Shown here piece by piece: positions 15,138-24,638 of a stretch of 27,660 nucleotides of DNA; position 1 is the first letter of the stretch; each line of letters begins with the position of its first letter. The DNA is from Sinorhizobium sp. GTDB lineage: Bacteria; Pseudomonadota; Alphaproteobacteria; Rhizobiales; Rhizobiaceae. The DNA is taken from NCBI GenBank assembly GCA_031178305.1, contig JAPSJG010000004.1, positions 1 to 27,660 of the forward strand. Direction: 5' to 3'. The notes beneath the pieces are model-generated. The model was not told the origin of the DNA and did no database searches. It saw nothing but the letters and a program-made list of their open reading frames with translations. A program made the translations under genes and the position numbers.

Positions 15138-17486
15138 CTATTCCACGAACACGCGAACGCTTGCGGCGCGCCCCAGTGCGTCGATGACCGTCAGTGTCGA
15201 GTAGCCCCCGCCATCCGGCATCCACCGGCTCACTCTCCGCCGGGTCAGCTCCGGCAAGGCTCGTCCGTTCGCAAGCCAGCGGAAGGGGGCGCGTCCGCCC
15301 TGCAGCTTCAGCGTGAGAGGCATCATCCGAGTGCCGGACTTGGCGCCGAGCTCGACCCGCGCGCCTTCCGGCGGGAAGACGATCTGGGGAGCAGCTTCGC
15401 GGATCGAAGTTTGCGGCAGGCCGCTCGCCGTCGTGGAGAAGCGCCGTTGGCCGATCGGCAATTCGGCTTGGGCGATGCGGGAGGCGCCGGCGGGCGCATC
15501 CGGCAGCGGGGTAATAGCAAGGCCGGCCTTGGCGAAAGCCTCAAACAGGATCGGCGCGGCCGCGCCGTAACCAGTCAGGCCGGGCACGGCGCCGTTGTCG
15601 GGCCGGCCAACCCAGACGCCCAGCACGTATCGACCGTCGAAGCCGACGGACCAGGCGTCACGATGGCCATAGCTGGTGCCCGTCTTATAGGCGATGCCGC
15701 GCTGGCGGCTTCCGGCGGGCGGCAGCACATCCGATAGAATGTCGGCGACCTGCCAGGCGGCGATGTTCGAGAGCAGCGGCTCGCCGTCGATCAGGCCCGC
15801 CTCGCCGTCAATGCCGTTGCCGAGACGCACCGGCCAGCCTCGATTGGCGAGCCCCGCATAGAGCTGGACGAGATCCCGCAGCGTGATGCCGGCACCGCCA
15901 AGGCCGATCGCCAGCCCCGGCGCTTCGTGTGCCGGCAGGGCGAGGCGCACATCCGCCCGGCGGAAGCGCACCATGAGCCGCGCGGTCCCGACCGCGTCAA
16001 GCAATCGGATCGCCGGCACGTTGAGGGAGAGCTGCAGCGCCTGGCGGATGCTAACGTCCCCCTGATAGCTCATGTCGAAATTGCGTGGCCGGTAGCCGAA
16101 GAAGTCCGCCGGCCGGTCTTCGACGATCGTTTCCTGCGCGACGAGCCCCTCCTCGAAGGCGAGCCCATAGATGAAAGGCTTCAACGTGGAGCCCGGCGAG
16201 CGCGTGATCCGTGTCATGTCGATCCAGCCGGAGCGACTGGCATCGAAATAATCGGCCGAACCCACTTCGCCGGCGATTTCGCCGGTTCGGACATCAGCCA
16301 TCACCATTGCGACAGACACCTTTGGTCCGAGCCCCACTGCACCCTCGCGGGCGACGGACTCGAGTGCGCGCTGGATGTCCCGCCGAAGCGTCGTTCGGTG
16401 CCGGAGCGCATCGGGGTCCTTGCGAATGGCCGCTTCGGAGAGGTGCGCCGCCTGGGATGGGAGCTGAAGGCGACGGTTCGGAATTGCGGTCATGGCGGCG
16501 CGATCGGCCTCGCCTTCGCCGAGAACCTTCGCAACCGCCATACGGGACAACACGCGCTGGCGGGCGGCCTCGGCCGCGGCAAGGTTGCGGTCCGGTCGGC
16601 GTTTTTCCGGCAATTGAGGCAGCGCCACGAGGAGCGCGGCCTCGGCGACCGAAAGCCGGCGCGGTTCCTTGCCGAACCAGGCGAGGCTTGCGGCGCGGAC
16701 GCCTTCGAGATTGCCGCCATAGGGAGCATAGGTGAGGTAGAGATCAAGGATCTCATCCTTGCTGAGCCGCCGCTCGATCTGGATGGCACGGGCGATCTGC
16801 TTGAACTTTGCCGTTAGGGTGCGGCGCTCGCGCGGCTCGATCAGCCGCGCCACCTGCATGGAAAGCGTGGAGGCGCCGGAAACGATCCGGCCATCGGTGA
16901 TGAATTGCAGCACCGCCCGCCCCAATGCCATGGGATCGACGCCGCGATGCTCGCGAAAACGCTGGTCCTCATAGGCGATCAACATTTCAATAAAGCGCGG
17001 GTCGACATCCTTGATAGTGGTCTTCAGGCGCCAGCGGCCGTCCTTCGCGGCGAAAGCGCGCAGCAAATGCCCGTCCCTGTCGAGGACCTCGCGCGAAAAG
17101 ACCTGTGCCTGCTCGATGGGCGGCGGGAAGGCCTTGTCAGCCCATTCGAGGGCGACGGCTGCAAGCGTGGTGGCAAGGCCGAAAAGCAGGGCGATTGTTC
17201 GAAAACGTCTCGGACGACCGGCTTTGATGGGACCGGCTAAACCCCCCTCTGGCCTGCCGGCCATCGTCCCCACAAGGGGGGAGATCATGGAGGCACCGTC
17301 CTGCGCTAATCCCTCGTCACGTGGCGAGGCAAACGTTGTAGAAGCGGGGGACTTGGGAGCGCGCTTCTTGCCAATCTCCCCCCTTGTGGGGGAGATGCCC
17401 GGCAGGGCAGAGGGGGGTATGGGCGCGCGCCATCGGTCGCGCGACTGCCATATCAAGTCGACAAAGCGCTTCCACAGAATGGACAT
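15138..17486 (-). CDS. pbpC: penicillin-binding protein 1C (peptidoglycan glycosyltransferase/transpeptidase)
   Basis: This gene encodes a 782-residue class A PBP, anchored in the inner membrane and facing the periplasm. In order: a cytoplasmic tail, a membrane span near residues 93-110 (RTIALLFGLATTLAAVALEW), a GT51 glycosyltransferase domain with Glu173 in EDQRFREHRG, a transpeptidase domain with Ser433-T-L-Lys436, SLN and Lys601-T-G, and a BiPBP_C domain over the last ~90 residues. The start at 17486 follows AGGAAG and lies 8 bases after the A2M stop. The open frame extends a further 234 codons upstream but only as an antiphase shadow of A2M. Residues 24-82 of the tail are encoded by a repeat element (17242-17417). 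A start inside the element, such as ATG 17264 or 17288, is an alternative. PBP1C commonly pairs with bacterial A2M, as here. Confidence 0.93.
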   Translation of the reverse strand: MSILWKRFVDLIWQSRDRWRAPIPPSALPGISPTRGEIGKKRAPKSPASTTFASPRDEGLAQDGASMISPLVGTMAGRPEGGLAGPIKAGRPRRFRTIALLFGLATTLAAVALEWADKAFPPPIEQAQVFSREVLDRDGHLLRAFAAKDGRWRLKTTIKDVDPRFIEMLIAYEDQRFREHRGVDPMALGRAVLQFITDGRIVSGASTLSMQVARLIEPRERRTLTAKFKQIARAIQIERRLSKDEILDLYLTYAPYGGNLEGVRAASLAWFGKEPRRLSVAEAALLVALPQLPEKRRPDRNLAAAEAARQRVLSRMAVAKVLGEGEADRAAMTAIPNRRLQLPSQAAHLSEAAIRKDPDALRHRTTLRRDIQRALESVAREGAVGLGPKVSVAMVMADVRTGEIAGEVGSADYFDASRSGWIDMTRITRSPGSTLKPFIYGLAFEEGLVAQETIVEDRPADFFGYRPRNFDMSYQGDVSIRQALQLSLNVPAIRLLDAVGTARLMVRFRRADVRLALPAHEAPGLAIGLGGAGITLRDLVQLYAGLANRGWPVRLGNGIDGEAGLIDGEPLLSNIAAWQVADILSDVLPPAGSRQRGIAYKTGTSYGHRDAWSVGFDGRYVLGVWVGRPDNGAVPGLTGYGAAAPILFEAFAKAGLAITPLPDAPAGASRIAQAELPIGQRRFSTTASGLPQTSIREAAPQIVFPPEGARVELGAKSGTRMMPLTLKLQGGRAPFRWLANGRALPELTRRRVSRWMPDGGGYSTLTVIDALGRAASVRVFVE
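17242..17417. repeat. 176-bp inverted-repeat element inside the pbpC 5' coding region
   Basis: Two 44-bp arms, 17242-17285 and 17374-17417, are inverted copies differing at four positions by my count. Each arm contains CCCCCCTCTG, CCTGCCGG and CACAAGGGGGGAGAT. An 88-bp central segment separates them. The layout and sequence recall a common Rhizobiaceae intergenic palindromic element. Here it stays open in the pbpC frame and is read as residues 24-82 (PPSALPGISPTRGEIG ... MISPLVGTMAGRPEGG). Confidence 0.85.
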
Positions 17487-17494
17487 CACGCTTC

Positions 17495-20400
17495 CTACCG
17501 GGCCGCCAGCACCTCCATGCGTCCGGTGGCCGTGCGTGCCGAGAACTGCGGCCGGTACATGTCTTCGACGTTTGCGGCCGGATGATCGTAGGCGCCGGGT
17601 GTCACGGCGCGCACGACATAAGCGAGGGTGATCTCGCGATTGTCGCCGGCCGATCGGTCGAAGGCCGCGACGAGGCGGTCGCTGCGGAACTCGGTATGGG
17701 CGGCTGCAACCTGGCCGATCCACTCGAAGTTCGCAAGCTGGGCGCTGTCGACGAGACTCGGATTGTCGATCTCGAAGCCTGCCGGCAGAAGATCGGTGAT
17801 CAGCACCCGCGACGGCCAGGCATTGCTCTCCGTCACCTTGAGCACGACGACATAGCGCTCGTTCTGCCGCGCCTGGCTGACATTCGCCTCCACGCCATCG
17901 AGCGTGTAATAGGTCCGCGCGATCGAGAACCCGTCGCCGCCGGCCGATAGCGGTTGAGCCGGAGCCGCTACTGTGGTCACCACAGCGGAAACCGCGTCCG
18001 ATCCGTTGTTGCGAATGACGACCGGGTGCTCCATCAGCGCGTCGCCGGCGATGCGCGCGGCATAGCTGCCCGTGCGCTGCGCGCCGTTCACCTCCAGCCG
18101 CATGTGCTGGTCGCCACCCTGGATGGCCCGCGCGGCAAGAAGCATCCAGGTCTGCTCCTGGGTGCTCGTAACATTCGCCTGCTCCCATTGCTTAGCGACG
18201 ATCTTCGAAAGCTCGGGAATGATCGGCGGCACCGGCCGGCTTTCGGCCGCAAGCGCCAGTACGGCGGCATCGTCGCGCAGCGAGGAACCATAGTCCGAGC
18301 GGGCGAGGCTGACATTGACGAGGCCCGTGGACATGTTCGCCGCTGCGGCGAAGATATCCTGCGAGCGCTGCCCGTCGCCGTAGAGCGCAAGCGCCGCGGC
18401 GATATGCGCCTTGGCAAGCGGCGTCGGGAAGTCGCCAAGCATCGTCTCGGCGTAATAGCGCAGATCGCTGATCGCCGCCTTGCGGTTGCGCGCAAGCACA
18501 TAGAGCGCATAGGCGATCTCGTTGCCTCGGTCCCGGACATTGGTCTCGTAGCTCAGCGCATTTTGCAGGTTCTCGAGCGCCTGGACCATCGCCTGCTCGG
18601 GCACGTCATATTTCTGTTCGCGCGCGCGGGTCAGGAAATCGGTGACATAGGCGTCGAGCCAGAGATCGCCGTAACCCGGACTCCAGAGGCCGAAACTGCC
18701 GGAAGAAGATTGATAGGACAGCACGCGGTAGATCGCTTCCTGCACGCGCTTGCCAACGGCCTCATCCTCTGCAAGCCCGGATTGCTTCGAAAGCTCGCTC
18801 AAATAGAGGAGTGGCAAGGCGCGGCTCGTCGTCTGCTCGGCGCAGCCGTAGGGATATCGGTCGAGCGTCATCAGGAGCGCAGGGATGTCGAATGCGGTCG
18901 AGCGAGTCACGTTGAGGCTGACCGAGGCACCTTCAAGCACGCTGTCTGCAAGCAACTGGTCGTCTATGGTGAGGCTGCTGCCGGCGGCGATCGACACGAC
19001 CTGGCGCTGGGTGACGGGCAAGGCGGCGGGGCGGACCGGAATGGCCAGCGCCTGTTCGAGCGCCAGGCCGGCGGCATTCGAGAGATTCACGGTGACGATG
19101 CCGCTGCCCGGATATTGGCCTGAGAGCGGCAGCGTTATCGCGGATTTGCCGCCGGCATCGAGCCGAACGGTCTCGGACGGCCCCGGTTGTTCGACGATGA
19201 CGGGACCATTGGTCGTCACCTGCAGCTGGTAATCGCCGGCTGGTCCATCTGCATTGGCGATGTCGAGCCTGAGCTCGGCCCGGTCCCCGGGGGCGAGGAA
19301 TTTCGGCATGCTCGCGGTGACGATGACCGGATCACGGATCATCACGTCCTTGGTCGCGCGGCCGACACCGGACTTCGTCCAGGCGACCGCCATCATTCGC
19401 GCCGTGCCGTTGAACTGCGGGATGTCGAAGCTGACATTCGCCCGGCCTTCCGCATCGAGCTTGACCGGACCGGAGAAGAAAGCGACCAGCTTTTCGGTGG
19501 GCGGGCTCCCCTGCAGCGGCATCTGCCCGCCATCGCCGCCGGTGCGCAGCCGTCCGGTGACGCCGAGCGAGCCGTCGATCAGCCGGCCGTAGAGGTCGCG
19601 GATTTCGAGGCCGAGCTGCCTCTGGCCGAAATACCAGCCGTCGGGATTCGGCGCCTCGTAGCGGGTGAGATTGAGAATGCCGACGTCGACTGCGGAGATT
19701 GTGACATAGGCGTCTTCCCGTGCGCCGGCACCCTCGACCTTCACCCTGATGTCGAGCGGTTGACGCGGCGCTGTTTTTTCGGGAGCGTCGATATTGACGG
19801 CGAGTTTGCGGTCCGCCGGGTCGACGGCGAGCCATTTGACGCCAATGGCGCGCATCGGCATGCGGCTTTCCTGTGCATCGCCCGGACGGTAGAGCGTCGC
19901 GGTGACATAGGCGCCGGCGCCCCAGTCAGCCGTCACCGGCAGCGCCACCTCGCCGCCGGCCTCGGCAATGGTTGCGCTCTTCGTCGCGATCAGCTTTTCC
20001 GTGCCGACGGTCACCAGCAGTTCACCGGCAAAGCGAGGCGAGACCTTGAGCTTGGCGGTCTCGCCAATTGCATATTTCTCCTTGTCGAGCGCGATCTCGA
20101 GCCCGTCCGGCGTCTCCGTCGAGGTCGCCTCGACATACCAGCCGGCGTCGAATTCGACGCTGGAGACCGGTCCATCGATGGCTGCCGTTTCGACCTCGAG
20201 CCGGTAACGGCCCCATCCGACCGGCACGGCGATCTCAGCGCCATCCTCGCCCAGGTCGACCGTTCCGTTCGCCACCTGTTTGGTGGAGATCACCGGTTCG
20301 TATTTCCAGGCGGTTCCGTCACGGTACCACTGGTAATTGCGCTCGATACTGATGAGCTTCCACAGCACTCCGGGCATCGAAACCCTCGATCCCTTCGGTT

Positions 20401-22951
20401 CGACGGCAATGAGGTGGAATTTGCCCACGGAGTTTTCGGCGAGATCTCCGGAAAATTCCGGTTTGACGCCGATCATGCGTCCTTCGGGTTTCACAGGTAA
20501 CGTGAGGGAGCGCTCGACCGCGCGTCCGCCGCCTTCGCGCATGCGCACCGTCACTTTGGCGTTCAGCGATTGGGTCGTCGACGGCGCCTCGCCGAGATCC
20601 ACGTCGAAGACGGCCCTCCCGTCCTGGTCGAGTGGCTCAAGGCCGTCGAGAGGCACCCGGATCTCCTCGCTTGCCTCCTCGTCGGCGAGGCCGAACAGGT
20701 AACCCTTGAAAGCTTCGCGCTCACGCGTCGGCTTGACCGAGACCTCACCCTCGAGCGTGAGGCCCGCGGCTGGCGCGCCATAGAGGAACCGGCCATCGAC
20801 GGCGACCTGGATGGGTGTGCCGACCTCGATCTCCTTGGCTTCGCTCGTCAGGTCGAACTCGGTGCGGTCCGGCACGAAGTCGTCGACGAGGAACTGTTTC
20901 TGGCCGATCGCCGCGCCTTTCGGGTCGGTGAAGATCTGCATCGTCCAGGTCCCGCGCATGGCGTTTTCCGGGATCGGCAGATCGAGCGTGTGGCCGCCGA
21001 GCTTGCCACCCTTGCTGACGAGACGCCTGTCCTCTACACCATCCGGCCGCAGGAAGACGAAGGTGAGCGGCAGGTTCTCGATCGCCTCGCCATTGATGTC
21101 GCGGGCAAGCGCCGCCGCATGCACCGTCTCGCCGGCGCGATAGATACCGCGCTCGGTCCAGGCGAAAATGTCGATCGCGCCAGGCGCCGCGCGGCCGGTG
21201 ACGCCGCGGTCGGAAAGATCGAAGCCGGCGCGGGTCATGTCGAGGAAGACGTAGTCGCCCTCGCCCTTCTGCGCGGTGATGACCGCCGGCGTCATGCTCG
21301 CCGTGCCCCGGATCAGACCGGCGTCGAACGTCGCGCGGCCTGCCGCGTCCGTTGTCGCTGTGCCCAGCACCTCGTTGTTCTTGGCGACGAGTTGCAGTTC
21401 AACGTCGCCGAGCGGCTTGGCGCTCGCGAGCGATCGGATGAACACCGAAAGCCCAACCGTGCCGGCATAGGTCGAAATTCCGATGTCAGAGACGACAAAC
21501 CACTGGGTCGCGCGCGCATCCCATTCCTGATTGAGACCGGTTGCCGTAGCGGCTGTTAGCACATAGACGCCCGGCTTGCGTTTCGGCAGCGCCTCATCCA
21601 CGGGGAAGCTGGTCACCACCTCCTTGTTGAGCTCGCTAGCGATGTCGATGCTGCCTTGCCAGACGAGCTCGCCGCTTTCGTCCTCGATGCGCTGGGCGCT
21701 GTAGCCGTCGATCTGGGTCAGGAATTGCGAACTGGTGAGCAGCGACGAGATGCTGCGATCGCCGATGCGGTAGAGCTTGAGCTTGGCGCTCTCGCTATTC
21801 ACTGAAATGATCGGAATGCCGCGTCGCGCCGTCGAGGGCAGAACGAAGCTGTCGCCGGTGAAGCGCACCATCGACGATCGGTCCTTGACGTAGATGTCCA
21901 GGCTGACGGGTGTTTCGATGACTTCATCGACGGAAGAGGGGAGGCCCGGACGGAGCGCCAGCTTGTAGCGTGTGCCGTGCATCAATCCCTCGACGCAGAT
22001 CTCGGCGTCCTTGGCTTCGACCGCCTTTGGCGCCGTGCCGTCGAGCGTGACAAAGGACGCGTAATCGGGACCGTTCTTCAGGAGCTGCTCGGAGAACTGA
22101 ACGCAGGCGCGCGGGCTGGCGCTGTCGGCATCGATCGTGTGACCGGTGACCCGGAAACCCTGCCGGGCCTTGAGGTCCAGGTAGGCCGTCTCTACGGTCT
22201 TCGCCTGCACGAGCTCTAGGCTCGCCTTGTAGGCGCCGAGCGCGGCGCGATAATTCTGCAAATTTTCGAGCGCTCGGGCGAGAACCGCAAGTGCGTCGGC
22301 GCGGATTTCGGTCGTGCGCGTCAGCTGATAGCCGTTGAGCGCGGCGAGCGCAGCCTCGCTTGCCATGTCCGTGCCGCTGGTGAAGCGGTTCGCGGCGCGA
22401 GCCGTTTCCAGCCACAGTTCAGCATCGTCCGGGGTGATCGCCAGGGCGCCGCGAAAGGCCTTGAGTGCGCTCACGAAGTTGCCGGCTGTCAACTCGACGC
22501 GCGCCGTTTCGATCAACCCAGCGACGCCGAAACCGAGCTGATCGTCGCCCAAGGCGAGACTGGCCTTGTGGTCGCGCGCCTGCTGCAGGAGGTCATCCGA
22601 AATGAACGACAGCCGAGGCGGGGCGCCGATATCAGGTTCGCCGGTCGCGGTCTGGACGATCTTGCCGGCGATTGCGCCCTTGAACGTATTCAACTGATTG
22701 AAGTCGGACTTGAGGAAACACCATTTCACCTTGGGATTGTAGGTGAAGGCCCTGCAGGAGCGATCGGCGATGCAGCTGGCCTGGCACTCATCTAGCGAGA
22801 CGTCCTGTTCGGTGCGCAGGTCGAAACCGAAATAATCGGCATCGCTGGTGATCTCGATTTTCCGCTCGGATTCGGCGGCCGCGGCGGGCGCTCCGAGGGA
22901 AATGAGCGCAAGAAGAAGAGTGGAGAGGCCGAGAAACGCGCGCACCGACAT
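17495..22951 (-). CDS. bacterial alpha-2-macroglobulin with PAN domain
   Basis: This gene encodes an 1818-residue periplasmic protease trap. Residues 1-26 are a signal peptide (VRAFLGLSTLLLALISLG, then APAAAA) with no lipobox Cys, so unlike E. coli YfhM it is not predicted to be a lipoprotein. A PAN/apple-like domain with several Cys follows (about 30-100). A helical repeat-like segment, macroglobulin MG domains and the bait region fill the middle. The thioester domain carries GCAEQTTS, with Cys1370 and Gln1373 forming the internal thioester that captures attacking proteases. The start at 22951 is set by GGGAGGA and the signal peptide; an ATG at 22990 would bury it. The gene lies 8 bp upstream of pbpC. 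The pair is thought to guard the periplasm and repair the wall after a breach. Confidence 0.93.
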   Translation of the reverse strand: MSVRAFLGLSTLLLALISLGAPAAAAESERKIEITSDADYFGFDLRTEQDVSLDECQASCIADRSCRAFTYNPKVKWCFLKSDFNQLNTFKGAIAGKIVQTATGEPDIGAPPRLSFISDDLLQQARDHKASLALGDDQLGFGVAGLIETARVELTAGNFVSALKAFRGALAITPDDAELWLETARAANRFTSGTDMASEAALAALNGYQLTRTTEIRADALAVLARALENLQNYRAALGAYKASLELVQAKTVETAYLDLKARQGFRVTGHTIDADSASPRACVQFSEQLLKNGPDYASFVTLDGTAPKAVEAKDAEICVEGLMHGTRYKLALRPGLPSSVDEVIETPVSLDIYVKDRSSMVRFTGDSFVLPSTARRGIPIISVNSESAKLKLYRIGDRSISSLLTSSQFLTQIDGYSAQRIEDESGELVWQGSIDIASELNKEVVTSFPVDEALPKRKPGVYVLTAATATGLNQEWDARATQWFVVSDIGISTYAGTVGLSVFIRSLASAKPLGDVELQLVAKNNEVLGTATTDAAGRATFDAGLIRGTASMTPAVITAQKGEGDYVFLDMTRAGFDLSDRGVTGRAAPGAIDIFAWTERGIYRAGETVHAAALARDINGEAIENLPLTFVFLRPDGVEDRRLVSKGGKLGGHTLDLPIPENAMRGTWTMQIFTDPKGAAIGQKQFLVDDFVPDRTEFDLTSEAKEIEVGTPIQVAVDGRFLYGAPAAGLTLEGEVSVKPTREREAFKGYLFGLADEEASEEIRVPLDGLEPLDQDGRAVFDVDLGEAPSTTQSLNAKVTVRMREGGGRAVERSLTLPVKPEGRMIGVKPEFSGDLAENSVGKFHLIAVEPKGSRVSMPGVLWKLISIERNYQWYRDGTAWKYEPVISTKQVANGTVDLGEDGAEIAVPVGWGRYRLEVETAAIDGPVSSVEFDAGWYVEATSTETPDGLEIALDKEKYAIGETAKLKVSPRFAGELLVTVGTEKLIATKSATIAEAGGEVALPVTADWGAGAYVTATLYRPGDAQESRMPMRAIGVKWLAVDPADRKLAVNIDAPEKTAPRQPLDIRVKVEGAGAREDAYVTISAVDVGILNLTRYEAPNPDGWYFGQRQLGLEIRDLYGRLIDGSLGVTGRLRTGGDGGQMPLQGSPPTEKLVAFFSGPVKLDAEGRANVSFDIPQFNGTARMMAVAWTKSGVGRATKDVMIRDPVIVTASMPKFLAPGDRAELRLDIANADGPAGDYQLQVTTNGPVIVEQPGPSETVRLDAGGKSAITLPLSGQYPGSGIVTVNLSNAAGLALEQALAIPVRPAALPVTQRQVVSIAAGSSLTIDDQLLADSVLEGASVSLNVTRSTAFDIPALLMTLDRYPYGCAEQTTSRALPLLYLSELSKQSGLAEDEAVGKRVQEAIYRVLSYQSSSGSFGLWSPGYGDLWLDAYVTDFLTRAREQKYDVPEQAMVQALENLQNALSYETNVRDRGNEIAYALYVLARNRKAAISDLRYYAETMLGDFPTPLAKAHIAAALALYGDGQRSQDIFAAAANMSTGLVNVSLARSDYGSSLRDDAAVLALAAESRPVPPIIPELSKIVAKQWEQANVTSTQEQTWMLLAARAIQGGDQHMRLEVNGAQRTGSYAARIAGDALMEHPVVIRNNGSDAVSAVVTTVAAPAQPLSAGGDGFSIARTYYTLDGVEANVSQARQNERYVVVLKVTESNAWPSRVLITDLLPAGFEIDNPSLVDSAQLANFEWIGQVAAAHTEFRSDRLVAAFDRSAGDNREITLAYVVRAVTPGAYDHPAANVEDMYRPQFSARTATGRMEVLAAR

Positions 22952-23071
22952 GATGTCCTCCCAAGGCTGCCCGCTTCGAGTGAGCATCACTCTTCCAACC
23001 TTCCCTAAGCGTTGTCAACCGAGCATTAAGCGATGCCCCTGTTGCAACCATAGGCACTGGTCGGCGGAGGG
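22952..23071. other. gap between the racemase operon end and A2M
   Basis: These 120 bases hold the A2M ribosome binding site and presumably its promoter. I saw no strong terminator for the racemase operon and no clear promoter boxes. Confidence 0.4.
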
Positions 23072-23809
23072 TCAGGAGGGTTTCGGCGCGAAGGTAATCA
23101 TGGCGCCGGTATAGGCCTTGGGAAGCGGTGCGGCATAGGAACTGCGTTTGCTGGTCCGAAGTCCCTGCGCGACCAGCGCTTCGGCTTGTTTGATCGCCGC
23201 CGCCACGCCGTCGATGACCGGCACGCCATATTCCCGCTGGAGCGACCGAGCGAGATCGGCCATGCCGGCGCAGCCGAGCACGATCGCCTCGGCGCCGTCT
23301 TCCTGGAGTGCGCGCTCTATCTCGCGCTTGAGCTTGCGGAGCGCGCCGGAGGCCTCGTCCTCGAGTTCCAGGACGGGAATATCGGCGGCGCGGACCTTCG
23401 CCCGCGCGCCCATGCCGTAATGCCGGACCAGGTTCTCGATGAGGATGCGGGAGCGCTCGAGCGTGGTGACGACCGTGAAGCGCTGGGCGATAAGCGCCGC
23501 GGTCATCACAGCGGATTCGCAAAGCCCGACGACCGGAATTTCGGCCAACGCCCGGGCGGCCTCCAGGCCCGTATCGTCGAAGCAGGCGATGACGGCGGCA
23601 TCCGCGCCCGCGGCCTCGCCGTCGCGGATTTCCATGAGCAAGCCGGGCACGGCGATCGCCCCGTCATAGTGTCCCTCGATCGAGGCAGGTCCGCCCTTCG
23701 ACGTGGCGGCGATGATTTCGGTGCCGTGCCCGGCCACTGTTCGCGCAGCCTCTGCTGCCTTCTCGGTCATCGAGACGGTGGTATTGGGATTGACGATCAG
23801 AATGCGCAT
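23072..23809 (-). CDS. Asp/Glu/hydantoin racemase family protein (hydantoin or allantoin racemase)
   Basis: This gene encodes a 245-residue cofactor-independent racemase. The N-terminus MRILIVNPNTTVSMTE is typical of the hydantoin racemase branch. The two catalytic cysteines are Cys76 in ACFDDTGL and Cys180 in VLGCAGMADL, spaced as in characterised rhizobial hydantoin racemases. These enzymes invert 5-substituted hydantoins, and related ones racemise allantoin. The purine cluster in this window makes allantoin a reasonable alternative substrate, but no hydantoinase or allantoinase gene is present here. There is no clear Shine-Dalgarno; the start lies 6 bases after the permease stop, so coupling is likely. 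It is the last gene of the ABC transporter operon, which may import its substrate. Confidence 0.9.
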   Translation of the reverse strand: MRILIVNPNTTVSMTEKAAEAARTVAGHGTEIIAATSKGGPASIEGHYDGAIAVPGLLMEIRDGEAAGADAAVIACFDDTGLEAARALAEIPVVGLCESAVMTAALIAQRFTVVTTLERSRILIENLVRHYGMGARAKVRAADIPVLELEDEASGALRKLKREIERALQEDGAEAIVLGCAGMADLARSLQREYGVPVIDGVAAAIKQAEALVAQGLRTSKRSSYAAPLPKAYTGAMITFAPKPS

Positions 23810-23815
23810 GGACTG

Positions 23816-24637
23816 TCAGCTTGTCTTTGCCTGCCGGCGCCGGAGCATGAGGATGATCGCAAGCGCGAGCAGGATGATGGTGAGGGAGAAGAGGGTCGTG
23901 ACGGTGCCGAGCGCGTAGAGCACCGGCGTCGTCACATTGGTGGTCATGGCGTAGATTTCGAGCGGCAGCGTGTTGTAGGTGCCGGACGTCATCAGCGTGC
24001 GGGCGAACTCGTCATAGGAGAGGGTGAAGCCGAAGAGGCCGACGCCGATGAGGCTGGGGGCGATCATCGGCAGCACCACATGGCGGAAGGTCTGCCAGGG
24101 CGTGGCACCCAGATCGCGCGCGGCTTCCTCGTAGGCCGGCGAGAATCGGTTGAAGACGGCGAACATGATCAGCACGCCGAAGGGCAGCGTCCACGTGAGA
24201 TGCGCGCCGAAGCCCGACGAATACCAGGCGGGCTTCAGCCCGAACTGCTGGAAGACGACGCCGATGCCGAGTGAGATGATGATCGAAGGCACGACGAGGC
24301 TCGCGACCGTCAGGTAGAACAGCACGGTGGAACCCCGGAAGCGATTTCGGAAGGCGAGCCCCGCGAGCAGCGCCACGACGACAGTCGCGACCATCACCAT
24401 CAGCCCGAGCGAGAAGGAGCGCCGGAACGAGGCACCAAAATCGCCGACCGCCTGCTTCTCGAAAAGATTGTAGAACCAGTGCAGCGATAGGCCGTTCAGC
24501 GGGAAGGTGAGACCGCCATCCGGCCCCTGGAAAGAGAGGATGACGATGGCCGAAAGCGGTCCATAGAGGAACAGCACGAACAGGGTGAAGAACGCCGCGA
24601 GGATATAGTATCCCTTGGATCGTGTTTCGCGGTTCAT
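23816..24637 (-). CDS. ABC transporter permease, PotC-like
   Basis: This gene encodes a 273-residue inner-membrane permease of the spermidine/putrescine-type importer group. About six hydrophobic spans are visible, the first at residues 11-35 (ILAAFFTLFVLFLYGPLSAI). The cytoplasmic EAA loop that docks on the ATPase is EEAARDLGATPWQTFRHVVL near residue 170. It is the second permease of the operon, one base after its partner. The polyamine-type family includes importers for several other small molecules, so the substrate is not fixed by homology. Confidence 0.92.
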   Translation of the reverse strand: MNRETRSKGYYILAAFFTLFVLFLYGPLSAIVILSFQGPDGGLTFPLNGLSLHWFYNLFEKQAVGDFGASFRRSFSLGLMVMVATVVVALLAGLAFRNRFRGSTVLFYLTVASLVVPSIIISLGIGVVFQQFGLKPAWYSSGFGAHLTWTLPFGVLIMFAVFNRFSPAYEEAARDLGATPWQTFRHVVLPMIAPSLIGVGLFGFTLSYDEFARTLMTSGTYNTLPLEIYAMTTNVTTPVLYALGTVTTLFSLTIILLALAIILMLRRRQAKTS

Positions 24638-24638
24638 G

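Noticed and set aside
17242..17417. Element arms as insertion-sequence ends or a CRISPR-like array
   Set aside because: There is no transposase frame in the 88-bp interior and only one inverted pair, with no regularly spaced direct repeats.
17487..18188. Upstream extension of the pbpC frame by 234 codons
   Set aside because: It overlaps the A2M coding region in another frame, is Arg-rich shadow sequence, and a well-placed start with AGGAAG exists at 17486.
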